From positions 81,536-145,535 of the forward strand of contig NZ_FOLL01000015.1 of NCBI RefSeq assembly GCF_900112315.1: DNA of 64,000 nt. The letters run 5' to 3'. This DNA comes from Parapedobacter composti. Lineage in GTDB: Bacteria > Bacteroidota > Bacteroidia > Sphingobacteriales > Sphingobacteriaceae. The notes under the pieces were generated by a model. The model was not told the DNA's origin and ran no database searches. It saw only the letters and a list, made by a program, of their open reading frames with translations. How positions within the stretch are numbered: the stretch's first letter is position 1; the number at the start of each line of letters is the position of its first letter. Below, piece by piece: positions 9,526 through 17,880 of this stretch. The position numbers were made by a program, and so were the translations under genes.

Positions 9526-10758
9526 ATGATAGCCAATCAAAGACCATTTTATCAATTCGGTCTTCCCTTTATTTGCTTGTTGGCAATGGTTAGCTGCAAG
9601 CGTATGGACGACCCCTACCGTGAATTCATCAAAGGGGGCGAAACCATCTATGTCGGTAAGGCAGACTCCCTGGTGGCCTATGGTGGCAACCATCGCGTGC
9701 TCGTTTCCTGGCTGCTTATCTCGGATCCCAAAGTGGCTGGATATAGACTGTTTTGGAATAATGGTAGGGATTCCCTGACTGGGAGTATCACCAAAACGGA
9801 CGGCATAGATACCATCCGTTTGGAAGTTGGGGATCTTGCGGAGGGTACGCACCATTTCGATGTATATCTTTATGATCATTATGGCAATTCATCCATAAAA
9901 GCCTCCGTGGCAGGTAAGGTATATGGGGAGCGATATGAACGCTCATTGCTCAATCGGGCATACCGGAGTATACGGCGAGTTGGCGACCATCTGGAAATTC
10001 GTTGGATGCCGGCCGATGGGACGATGACCCAGGTAGAGGTAAGCTACATCGGGAACGATGAAAAGTTGGTGAAGCACATTGTCCCTGCGCGACGGGAGGT
10101 GGACACGCTGTTTCAATTTCCCCGCAATGGTAAATTGAGATATAAAACAGCTTTCTTGCCGGAAGCGGGCGCGCTGGATACGTTTTATACCGACGAAGAA
10201 ACGTATCAGGAGGTATTAACAGAGGGCATACTAGACAAAGCCTCATTCGCCCATTTGCCATTGCCGACCGATAGTTACCAGCCCGAATTTGCCGCATGGG
10301 CTATCCAAAACCTATGGGATGATCAGATTACCAGCCCCAACTTTTTTTACATGAACCCCAATATGGCGGGCTTGACGCTCCCCAACTGGTTTACATTGGA
10401 CCTGGGTTACGCAAGTAGGCTGACCAAAATGAAAGTCAATTCATTATCGCACGATGACTACTGGATGTTTAATGTAGGAGCCCCGAAGTCCTTTGAAATC
10501 TATGGGAGCAATGACCCAGCAGCAGATGGCAGTTGGGACAGCTGGACCTTATTGGGAACGTTTGAATCGGTCAAGCCTTCCGGCCTTCCGGCAGGACAGG
10601 TGGCTGAAGATGACCGTATTGTGGCCGTCGAAGGAGAGACCTTTAATTTGCTGCCTACTGATCAGTTTTATCGGTATGTACGCTTCAAGACCAATTCCAC
10701 ATGGGGCGGTAACTTGAATGTGATGATTGCTGAGCTGACATTCTGGGGGTATCAATAA
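9526..10758 (+). CDS. DUF4998/DUF5000-type surface lipoprotein
   Basis: A 410-residue lipoprotein: MIANQRPFYQFGLPFICLL, lipobox VS-C, then KRMDDPYREFIKGGETIYVGKADSL, the DUF4998 opening. The middle holds fibronectin-like strands. The C-terminal 170 residues (YQPEFAAWAIQNLWDD, WFTLDLGYASRLTKMKV, FEIYGSNDPAADGSWDSW) align well with the end of the preceding protein and form the same discoidin-like DUF5000 module. The two genes therefore share a duplicated C-terminal domain with different N-terminal domains. A surface glycan-binding role beside SusC/SusD is likely; no catalytic residues were recognised. Confidence 0.84.
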   Translation: MIANQRPFYQFGLPFICLLAMVSCKRMDDPYREFIKGGETIYVGKADSLVAYGGNHRVLVSWLLISDPKVAGYRLFWNNGRDSLTGSITKTDGIDTIRLEVGDLAEGTHHFDVYLYDHYGNSSIKASVAGKVYGERYERSLLNRAYRSIRRVGDHLEIRWMPADGTMTQVEVSYIGNDEKLVKHIVPARREVDTLFQFPRNGKLRYKTAFLPEAGALDTFYTDEETYQEVLTEGILDKASFAHLPLPTDSYQPEFAAWAIQNLWDDQITSPNFFYMNPNMAGLTLPNWFTLDLGYASRLTKMKVNSLSHDDYWMFNVGAPKSFEIYGSNDPAADGSWDSWTLLGTFESVKPSGLPAGQVAEDDRIVAVEGETFNLLPTDQFYRYVRFKTNSTWGGNLNVMIAELTFWGYQ

Positions 10759-10813
10759 TTGACAAAATTTAGCTGGAAGGATTGCCGATTTGAAAAAAAG
10801 GAGATATTTTCAG

Positions 10814-11917
10814 ATGCATATACCGAAGGGACTTCCGTTGCTGACCCTCCTGTTGTTGGTATCGGTTCGGTTGGTTTCTCAGGTGCCAAGCTGGACTCCG
10901 GCACTTAGTGATTCCGGTTCATGGAGTATTATTTTACTTCCGGATGTACAGGGATATGCAAAGTTTAATAGAAACCAACCGATTTTTGATTTAATGGTCA
11001 GATGGATTGAAGATAACCGGGAACGCTTAAATATACAGATGGTACTCTGTACAGGTGATATCGTTGAGCAGAACTATATCACTGCGCTGCCTGAAGAAAA
11101 CGGCGATCAGCTCAGTAGCGTTCAATGGCGTTTCATGTCGGAGACATTTGGCCGGTTGGATCGCAAATTGCCTTATGTATTATGCACAGGCAATCACGAT
11201 TATGGGACAAACCATACGGAAAATCGATACAGTCAGTTCAATAGCTTCTTCCCACCCGATAAAAATCCGCTGGCGCAGGCCCTGTTGGTAGATATGGCAC
11301 CGAATGCTTCGGGTGTAAAAACGCTCGAAAATGCCTGCTATGCCTATAACTCTCCATTAGGGCAGCAACTGCTTGTTTTTTCGTTGGAGTATGCTCCAAG
11401 GAAAGCGGTTGTTGACTGGGCAAAGGAAATGATGGATCAACCGGCCTATGCCAACCATATGGGTGTACTGCTTACCCACAGTTATATGCGTTCGTCGGTA
11501 AAAGGAAATGAACGCATCGAACAGGAGGACTATCCCCCCGGATTTTCAGATATGACAACCGGCCAGCAATTGTGGGATCGTCTGGTTTCCGTTTCACCTA
11601 ATTTACGTCTTGTTTTGTGCGGGCACGTCGTGGATGTAGCCAGCCATGAGGGCCATGTCGGATTCCGGACAGATACGAATCAGGTCGGAAAAATAGTCAA
11701 CCAGATGCTTTTCAACGCTCAAAATGAAGGCGGGAACTGGAAAGGAAATGGCGGCGACGGCTGGCTGCGCATACTGGAATTTTTACCCGACGGAAAGACG
11801 GTTCAGGTCCGTACGTTTTCACCGCTTTTTGCCAGCTCACCGGCTACCGCGCATCTGGCGTGGCGTACCGATAAATTTGACCAATTCAGTTTCGAACTAA
11901 ACAGGAACAATCCATGA
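10814..11917 (+). CDS. Calcineurin-like metallophosphoesterase, exported
   Basis: Metallophosphoesterase motifs appear in order: LLPDVQGY, CTGDIVEQN, CTGNHDYG, LLTHSYMR and CGHVVDVASH. They supply the two-metal Asp, Asn and His ligands. An N-terminal hydrophobic stretch (GLPLLTLLLLVSVRLVSQ) is a signal peptide. ATG at 10814 has AGGAG about 10 nt upstream; a TTG at 10790 in the same frame would add eight residues (KKRRYFQ) and cannot be excluded. Secreted members of this family in glycan loci may remove phosphate or cleave phosphodiesters, but the substrate is unknown. Its stop overlaps the next start (ATGA). Confidence 0.85.
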   Translation: MHIPKGLPLLTLLLLVSVRLVSQVPSWTPALSDSGSWSIILLPDVQGYAKFNRNQPIFDLMVRWIEDNRERLNIQMVLCTGDIVEQNYITALPEENGDQLSSVQWRFMSETFGRLDRKLPYVLCTGNHDYGTNHTENRYSQFNSFFPPDKNPLAQALLVDMAPNASGVKTLENACYAYNSPLGQQLLVFSLEYAPRKAVVDWAKEMMDQPAYANHMGVLLTHSYMRSSVKGNERIEQEDYPPGFSDMTTGQQLWDRLVSVSPNLRLVLCGHVVDVASHEGHVGFRTDTNQVGKIVNQMLFNAQNEGGNWKGNGGDGWLRILEFLPDGKTVQVRTFSPLFASSPATAHLAWRTDKFDQFSFELNRNNP

Positions 11918-13380
11918 ATGCAATGTATTTTTTAACAGCCTGTTTGCTGGCTGTGACTTCCTCTTGTAACAAGAATGCGGCAAAAACAGCGGATGAAACG
12001 CCTACCTATTTGGTGCCTCCGGAGAAATTGGCCGCTATTCAGGCAGATGATGTCACGATTCAGGTTGATCCTTCTTTTGCCTATTACCAAAACCGCTCGG
12101 TAGAGAGCATCGCCGAAGAGATTCAACTGGCCGGCTTCAAAGCGGTGCATTATTTCGTTGTTAATGAAAATCAGGTAAATGGCGCACTGATCGACGCTTT
12201 TCACGAAAGGGGTATGCGAGTTTGGCTGCTCACCCTGGGAAATGGCACGTATTCCACCGCCGATTATCCGGCCGGATGGGAGCAATGGAAAATGGGGCTC
12301 AGCAAACGCGAAAATGGCGTGGACGGCTTTACCTTTTTGTCTCCTTTCAACAGCGATTTTGTCTCGTGGAAAAAAGAAAGACTGGTAAAACTAATGACGG
12401 ACTATCCATTCGATGGCCTTGAATTGGCGGAATCCTATTTTCCCGAGTGGGATGCCATTGCAAAGGGTACTTACGGCGATGTAGGACCGAATGCCAAACA
12501 GGCATTTAAAGCGGAATACGGACTGGAATTGCCCGACTTTTCGGATCCGGCCGCAGCTAATTATTATACCAAGAAGCCTGAGATTTATCAACAGTGGATC
12601 GCCTTCCGTGTTGAAGCCGTTAACCGTTTTTTGAACGAACTGATTAACGGGTCGGGAGGGATCCGCGAAGCACGACCGGATGCCCTGATTGCCACCTGGA
12701 GTCTGGCTATTGATGCCGGCCCGCAATCCGTGGAAAAGCTGAAAGAGGATCAGGGACTGGACGCTGCTGCCATGGTGAGTTTGGTAAGACCCGATGTTCA
12801 CTATTTCCAGACCCACTGGCCGGACTGGGTAAAACCGGAAACACAGCTGCCCCCCGACTACATGCGGTACTACCAACCGTTTGTAGACCAGCTTAAGCAG
12901 GTACATCCCCACGTGCCGATTGGTATTCAGGCCGATATCGGATCTGCGAAAAATATGGTTAAGTCGGCGTATTGGGTGAAGCAATTTGACAAGGCTGCAG
13001 CTCAATACGGATATACCACGTGGACAAGTTACGAATATCACCTCGGCGGATATATCTTTACGGAAAAGCCCCAGCCCATGAAGGCGATCCGGAGCGGTAC
13101 ACATTCGGTGACGGTCTCGTTTAATAAGCGGATCGATGAAAAATCCGCAAAGGAAAAGTCGAACTACCAATTTTTTGTACGGGGGAATCCGGTGTCCATA
13201 GACCTGGCGGATATTCAGGTTGATGGTAACCGGATCACGCTGGGGGCAGACAGCTGGCCTTCGGAAGCGTTCGAAATCGGATTTAGCCGTATCCAGGATA
13301 CACCTGATCTGTGGTTTCACAAAGGTTTCCCGGCGAATACGGTAAGCGAAAACAGCAGAATAACGGTAAATATTTTGTAA
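11914..13380 (+). CDS. Putative TIM-barrel glycoside-hydrolase-like lipoprotein
   Basis: A 488-residue lipoprotein (signal MNAMYFLTACLLAVTSS-C). The main domain alternates strands and helices in TIM-barrel fashion: VTIQVDPSFAYYQ, GFKAVHYFVVNENQ, GMRVWLLTLG, PFDGLELAESYFPEWD, then TWTSYEYHLGGY. Acidic residues at the ends of predicted strands (the Glu pair in GLELAESY, and Glu in SYEYH) could be catalytic. The last 100 residues (VTVSFNKRIDEKSAKEKSNY) resemble bacterial Ig-like SbsA modules. No named glycoside hydrolase family was recognised. The start overlaps the phosphoesterase stop, so the two are translationally coupled. Confidence 0.6.
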   Translation: MNAMYFLTACLLAVTSSCNKNAAKTADETPTYLVPPEKLAAIQADDVTIQVDPSFAYYQNRSVESIAEEIQLAGFKAVHYFVVNENQVNGALIDAFHERGMRVWLLTLGNGTYSTADYPAGWEQWKMGLSKRENGVDGFTFLSPFNSDFVSWKKERLVKLMTDYPFDGLELAESYFPEWDAIAKGTYGDVGPNAKQAFKAEYGLELPDFSDPAAANYYTKKPEIYQQWIAFRVEAVNRFLNELINGSGGIREARPDALIATWSLAIDAGPQSVEKLKEDQGLDAAAMVSLVRPDVHYFQTHWPDWVKPETQLPPDYMRYYQPFVDQLKQVHPHVPIGIQADIGSAKNMVKSAYWVKQFDKAAAQYGYTTWTSYEYHLGGYIFTEKPQPMKAIRSGTHSVTVSFNKRIDEKSAKEKSNYQFFVRGNPVSIDLADIQVDGNRITLGADSWPSEAFEIGFSRIQDTPDLWFHKGFPANTVSENSRITVNIL

Positions 13381-13391
13381 ATCGACAGGCT

Positions 13392-15092
13392 ATGCAAAGA
13401 CGGAAATTCATCCAAATGGTATCTGCGGGGGGCGCGCTGTTCTCCTGTTCCGGTATTCCCCTATGGGCTACAGCGTCGGCAGATCGGATGAAATCCCGCT
13501 TCGAAGTCACTGCCGACGTTGTGGTAGCTGGCGGCGGGCTGGGTGGTTTTGCTGCCACGTTGGCCATGCTGAAAAGCGGATTCAAAGTCGTCCTGACGGA
13601 GGAAACCGACTGGATAGGCGGACAGATCACCCAGCAAGGGGTGCCTCCGGATGAACACCAGTGGATTGAGACGCATGGAGCGCCTCAAAGTTATCGGGAT
13701 TTCCGGACGGCTGTACGTCACTATTATCGGCAACATTATCCCTTAAAAGATGAGGCAAAGGCAAATGCGTATTTAAACCCGGGAAATGGTTCCGTTTCGC
13801 GACTTTGTCACGAGCCGCGTGTCGCGCTATCCATAATGGAAAGTTTGCTTGCTCCCTATGTCAGCTCCGGACAGTTGACGCTGCTGCTCCGTTGCCGGAT
13901 TTCCGGTGCGGATATGCAGGGAGATCGGATTCGGGCATTGACAGGAAATTCTCCGTACTTTCAGGGAGACGTGATCCTAAATGCTCGCTTTTTTGTCGAC
14001 GCAACCGAATTAGGCGATTTACTGCCGCTTTCGCGTACGGAATATGTAACGGGGACGGAATCGCGCAACGAGACAGGTGAATTGCATGCACCCTTGGAAG
14101 GCAATCCGCAAAACAACCAAGCATTTACCATGTGTTTGGCAATGGACTATGAACCGGATGCAGATCACACAATCCCCAAACCACGGATGTATGACCACTG
14201 GCGCAATTACATCCCAAAGCTTTCCCCTCCTTGGCCCGGACGGCTGTTGGATCTTCATTATGCCAACCCCAAAACACTACAGCCCAAAAAATTAGCTTTT
14301 GATCCCAACGGAACGGCCACAGGGTCGTTACTGAATCTATGGAATTACCGTAGGATTATTGATCACCGGCAGTTTGGCGACGGTTTTTATCGAGGCGGTA
14401 TTTCTATTATGAACTGGCCCCAAAACGATTACATGGAAGGGAATTTGATCGACGTTTCGAATGATGCGTTTCAACACCATGTAGACCGCGCAAAACAACT
14501 CAGCTTGTCGATGTTTTACTGGTTGCAGACGGAGGCACCCACGCCAGAAGGTAAGCCCGGATGGAAAGGTTTACGATTGCGGGGGGATGTCCTTGGAACC
14601 CACGATGGACTGGCAAAATATCCGTATATCCGCGAGTCACGGCGCATTAAAGCGAAGTTTACGGTTCTGGAAGAGCATGTCGGCGCCGAGCAGCGCAAAA
14701 TGGTTACCGGCAAGGACGAAAAGTTAGCCGCCGATTTTTTTGACAGCGTGGGCATCGGATATTATCATATCGATCTGCATCCTTCTAACTTGGGAAATAA
14801 CTACATCGATTTCTCGTCGCTGCCTTTCCAGATCCCGTTGGGCGCCTTGCTTCCCGAGCGTGTGGAAAACCTCCTCCCCGCAAACAAGAATATTGGCACA
14901 ACCCACATCACAAACGGCTGCTACCGTTTGCATCCGGTAGAATGGAGTATCGGCGAAGCTGTTGGGCTGCTGATAGTTTTTTCCGACGCGAAGCAAACGG
15001 TACCAGCCCATGTTTGGGAAAACCGGCAGATGCTGGCAGAATTTCAAACGTTCATACGGAAACACGGCATCGATACGCATTGGCCATCTTAA
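13392..15092 (+). CDS. Twin-arginine FAD-dependent oxidoreductase (FAD_oxidored type)
   Basis: The start at 13392 gives MQRRKFIQMVSAGGALFSC, a twin-arginine export signal, 11 bp after the previous stop; an in-frame upstream start would overlap the preceding gene and hide it. The Rossmann motif VVVAGGGLGGFAATLAML lies near residue 39 and is followed by the acidic/Gly pattern TEETDWIGGQITQQG. The C-terminal AIGTTHITNGCYRLHP-like region (here NIGTTHITNGCYRLHPVEW) closes the FAD site. The family is common in Bacteroidota and Planctomycetes sugar loci next to Gfo/Idh/MocA enzymes, but its reactions are mostly unassigned. A periplasmic sugar oxidoreductase is likely. Confidence 0.85.
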   Translation: MQRRKFIQMVSAGGALFSCSGIPLWATASADRMKSRFEVTADVVVAGGGLGGFAATLAMLKSGFKVVLTEETDWIGGQITQQGVPPDEHQWIETHGAPQSYRDFRTAVRHYYRQHYPLKDEAKANAYLNPGNGSVSRLCHEPRVALSIMESLLAPYVSSGQLTLLLRCRISGADMQGDRIRALTGNSPYFQGDVILNARFFVDATELGDLLPLSRTEYVTGTESRNETGELHAPLEGNPQNNQAFTMCLAMDYEPDADHTIPKPRMYDHWRNYIPKLSPPWPGRLLDLHYANPKTLQPKKLAFDPNGTATGSLLNLWNYRRIIDHRQFGDGFYRGGISIMNWPQNDYMEGNLIDVSNDAFQHHVDRAKQLSLSMFYWLQTEAPTPEGKPGWKGLRLRGDVLGTHDGLAKYPYIRESRRIKAKFTVLEEHVGAEQRKMVTGKDEKLAADFFDSVGIGYYHIDLHPSNLGNNYIDFSSLPFQIPLGALLPERVENLLPANKNIGTTHITNGCYRLHPVEWSIGEAVGLLIVFSDAKQTVPAHVWENRQMLAEFQTFIRKHGIDTHWPS

Positions 15093-15098
15093 ACTGTA

Positions 15099-15188
15099 AT
15101 TGCTATAACACTTGAAATCCAGAACCCGCACCCTGATTATGAATTGCAATCGCTTACTTTTGTGTCGTATGGTAATGAAATTCAATAA
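15099..15188 (+). pseudogene. Relic C-terminus of an ADP-ribosylglycohydrolase-like paralogue
   Basis: Just after the FAD oxidoreductase stop, and in the same frame, about 30 codons end with TAA at 15186-15188. They read LEIQNPHPDYEL, then QSLTFVSYGNEIQ. The last residues of the intact downstream protein are IEIKILSPHPQYEL, then YAVDCLIYDNLK. The match (EI, PHP, YEL, Y, N, same distance to the stop) is too specific to be chance. It looks like the tail of a lost tandem paralogue left by deletion. It overlaps the start region of the intact gene. Confidence 0.55.
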
Positions 15189-16743
15189 AATGTTTCAAAC
15201 AAATCCTAGCTATGTAAAACGCTGGCTTTGCCTATGGATCATGGGAGTGTCCATGTATTCAACGCAGAACTGTGTCGCGTCAGATTCGATATCAATACGG
15301 AATCATCGCATGGAAAAGTCTGTGCTACTCGATAAAATCAAGGGGGGCTGGGCCGGTCAGACGATCGGAGTGACGTTCGGTTGGCCTTCTGAATTCAAGT
15401 ATCTGGGCACGTACATACAAGACTATGAAACCATACCCTGGCATGCCGATTACGTAAACGAGGCCATGACCACATTCCCAGGCCTATATGATGATGTGTA
15501 TGTAGACCTGACCTTCGTAGAAGTCTTCGAGAAGTTCGGAATGGACGCGCCATTGGATGAATTTGGCAAGGCTTTCGCCGGGAAAGCGTATGAGTTATGG
15601 CACGCTAACCAAGCAGGTAGATATAATTTACAACAGGGAGTCCCTGCCATAGAAGCCGGTCATTGGCTGAACAATCCGCATGCGGACGATATCGATTTTC
15701 AGATAGAGGCGGATTTTGCGGGACTGATGAGCCCGGGCATGGCTGACGTTGCCACAGATATTACAGATAAGGTAGGTAGAATTATCAATTCAGGTGATGG
15801 CTTGTATGGAGGGGTCTATGTAGCCAATTTATATGCATTGGCATTTATCCATGACAATATCTTCTTTATCATCACTGAGGCGCTCCGAGCAATCCCTATG
15901 GAAAGCAAATTCCATCATTGCATTTCGGACGTGATCAGGTGGCATAAAGCGTACCCGGATGACTGGAAACAAACTTGGTTCGAAGTACAGAAAAAATGGG
16001 CCGAGGATGTGGGTTGTCCCCATGGTGTATTTCATCCTCTAAACATCGACGCTAAGTTAAATGCCGCCTATGTGGTTGCAGGATTGCTTTATGGAAACGG
16101 TGATTTTACCCGCACACTTGAAATAGCAACACGACTGGGGCAAGATTCGGATTGCAATCCTGCCACCGCTGCAGGTATATTGGGAGTGTTGAAGGGATAC
16201 CGTCATATACCCGAATATTGGCTGAAGCCGCTCCAGCAGGCGGAACACCGTAATTTCGCATACACGGACCTTTCTTTGGATCAGGTTTACCGGCTTAGCT
16301 ATCAACATGCGCTGGCCAATATCCAGTACCATGGTGGAGATACCGTTGGTACCGCGGTGCGGATACCGATTTCGGAAGCCAGGACGGTGGCTTTTGAGGA
16401 AAATTTTGCGGGGCATTATCCACGGGAATATATTTCATTGAAAAAGACATTTTCAGATGAGATCGCATTTGACATAGAAGGAATTGGCTTCGTTATCCGG
16501 GGTTACGTGCAAAAAAAGGTAACTGACGCAGAAGAGCATGTAGTACGTGCGGCGCTCTATATAGACGGAGAAGAGGTAGAGCAGGCTAACTTTCCCAGTG
16601 ATCCGATGAAAAGCAGAACAGAATTATTTTGGAGATATCAGTTGCCTAAAAAAGGACATCGGATAGAAATAAAAATTTTATCTCCTCACCCACAGTACGA
16701 GCTATATGCGGTCGACTGCTTGATATATGATAATCTGAAATGA
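15175..16743 (+). CDS. ADP-ribosylglycohydrolase-family protein with signal peptide
   Basis: The family core begins with LLDKIKGGWAGQTIGVTFG and ends with RLGQDSDCNPATAAGILG, the Asp-rich metal motif of ADP-ribosylglycohydrolases. DDVYVDLTFVEVFE supplies a second metal cluster. A C-terminal beta-rich domain of about 130 residues follows. The N-terminus (SYVKRWLCLWIMGVSMYST) looks like an export signal. Several starts are possible (TTG 15112, ATG 15139, 15169, 15175, 15190); 15175 gives the neatest signal and partly overlaps an upstream relic. In sugar loci this fold probably acts on an N- or O-glycosidic bond rather than on ADP-ribosyl protein. The substrate is unknown. Confidence 0.8.
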   Translation: MKFNKMFQTNPSYVKRWLCLWIMGVSMYSTQNCVASDSISIRNHRMEKSVLLDKIKGGWAGQTIGVTFGWPSEFKYLGTYIQDYETIPWHADYVNEAMTTFPGLYDDVYVDLTFVEVFEKFGMDAPLDEFGKAFAGKAYELWHANQAGRYNLQQGVPAIEAGHWLNNPHADDIDFQIEADFAGLMSPGMADVATDITDKVGRIINSGDGLYGGVYVANLYALAFIHDNIFFIITEALRAIPMESKFHHCISDVIRWHKAYPDDWKQTWFEVQKKWAEDVGCPHGVFHPLNIDAKLNAAYVVAGLLYGNGDFTRTLEIATRLGQDSDCNPATAAGILGVLKGYRHIPEYWLKPLQQAEHRNFAYTDLSLDQVYRLSYQHALANIQYHGGDTVGTAVRIPISEARTVAFEENFAGHYPREYISLKKTFSDEIAFDIEGIGFVIRGYVQKKVTDAEEHVVRAALYIDGEEVEQANFPSDPMKSRTELFWRYQLPKKGHRIEIKILSPHPQYELYAVDCLIYDNLK

Positions 16744-16859
16744 GCAAGCACACAGTTACTAAAATATCTGGCCTTCGTTATTCTGCAGATTGCGATTGAC
16801 CGTTTCAATGGGAAGTTAACCAGACATTCGAATTGTTAGTGATTAAATTAAAACAGAAA

Positions 16860-17879
16860 ATGCGAATAAAAAAATATAACCGAAGGGAGTTTGTAAAAGC
16901 AGCTTCATTTGCTGCTGCAGGAGTGGGTGTATTGCACCACCCGTTCCTGCAAGCACGTCCTTTGGCAGCGTTGGCTGGAAAACGCGTCGGCGTAATCGGT
17001 CTGGATACTTCGCATAGCGAGGTGTTTACCCGGATGATCAATACGGGCGGTGCAGAAATGCGTGGCTACCGTGTGGTGGCAGCCTACCATCCCGCAGCGA
17101 ATCGCGATATTCTAAACATCAAGCCGCAGATGGCTGCCGCGGTGCAAAAGCATGGTGTCAGGCTTGTGAACAGTATGGACGCGTTGCTGGATGCATGTGA
17201 TGCAGTATTGCTGGAAACGATAGACGGGGTTCCGCACCTGGAGCAGGCCCTTCCAGTACTGAAGGCGGGCAAACCGGTGTTCATTGATAAACCGCTGTCT
17301 GCCACCCTGGAGGGGGCAAAAGCGATTGTCGCTGCGGCAGAAAAATACAAAACCCCTTTCTTTTCTTCCTCTTCGCTTCGTTTTGACGCAAACGTACAAA
17401 AGGTGGTTGCGGGAAGCATCGGTCGCGTAACGGGGGGCGATGTCTTCACCCCCGCGGAGATGGAATCAAGCCATCTGGACATGGCGTGGTATGCGCTGCA
17501 CGGCCTGGAAATGCTGTATGCCGTATTGGGTCGGGGATGCAAATCCGTGACCCGGTTATACCAAGAAGAGACCGACATCATCATCGGCACGTGGGAAGAC
17601 GGGCGGATGGGTACGGTCCGGGGTGTGCGTAAATGGCCGGCGGGAATAGCAGGAACGGCGTTCGGGGAAAAGGGAACTGCCCCATTGGGGCCGTTTTCGG
17701 AAGCTACTTATCAGCAACTGATCGGCCAGATCATCCACTTCTTTGACAGCAAGGTTCCTCCGGTCAGTGCGGCGGAAACGTTGGAACTTTTTGCTTTCAT
17801 GCAGGCAGCGGACGAAAGCCGCAGGAACCAAGGGCGGTCCGTTTCCGTAGCATCTTTACTAACTAACAACGAACGATAA
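16860..17879 (+). CDS. Gfo/Idh/MocA-family oxidoreductase, twin-arginine exported
   Basis: A 339-residue protein starting MRIKKYNRREFVKAASFA, a twin-arginine signal; TTG at 16833 would add nine residues ahead of it and is less likely. The Rossmann opening is KRVGVIGLDTSHSEVF and the family's EKP motif appears as FIDKPLSATLEGAK near residue 141. The second half holds the alpha/beta substrate domain (HLDMAWYALHGLEMLYAVLG). These enzymes oxidise or reduce sugar hydroxyls with tightly bound NAD(P). Export suggests a periplasmic step on the captured glycan, together with the twin-arginine FAD oxidoreductase. The next gene starts 1 bp after the stop. Confidence 0.87.
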   Translation: MRIKKYNRREFVKAASFAAAGVGVLHHPFLQARPLAALAGKRVGVIGLDTSHSEVFTRMINTGGAEMRGYRVVAAYHPAANRDILNIKPQMAAAVQKHGVRLVNSMDALLDACDAVLLETIDGVPHLEQALPVLKAGKPVFIDKPLSATLEGAKAIVAAAEKYKTPFFSSSSLRFDANVQKVVAGSIGRVTGGDVFTPAEMESSHLDMAWYALHGLEMLYAVLGRGCKSVTRLYQEETDIIIGTWEDGRMGTVRGVRKWPAGIAGTAFGEKGTAPLGPFSEATYQQLIGQIIHFFDSKVPPVSAAETLELFAFMQAADESRRNQGRSVSVASLLTNNER

Positions 17880-17880
17880 G

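Noticed and set aside
12391..13320. Open frame of 309 codons on the minus strand
   Set aside because: Antisense to the barrel lipoprotein gene, with a Cys/Arg/His-rich translation typical of a shadow frame.
15093..15188. Stop-codon readthrough extension of the FAD oxidoreductase
   Set aside because: The extension is in frame, but it matches the tail of the downstream ADP-ribosylglycohydrolase-like protein, so a relic explains it better.
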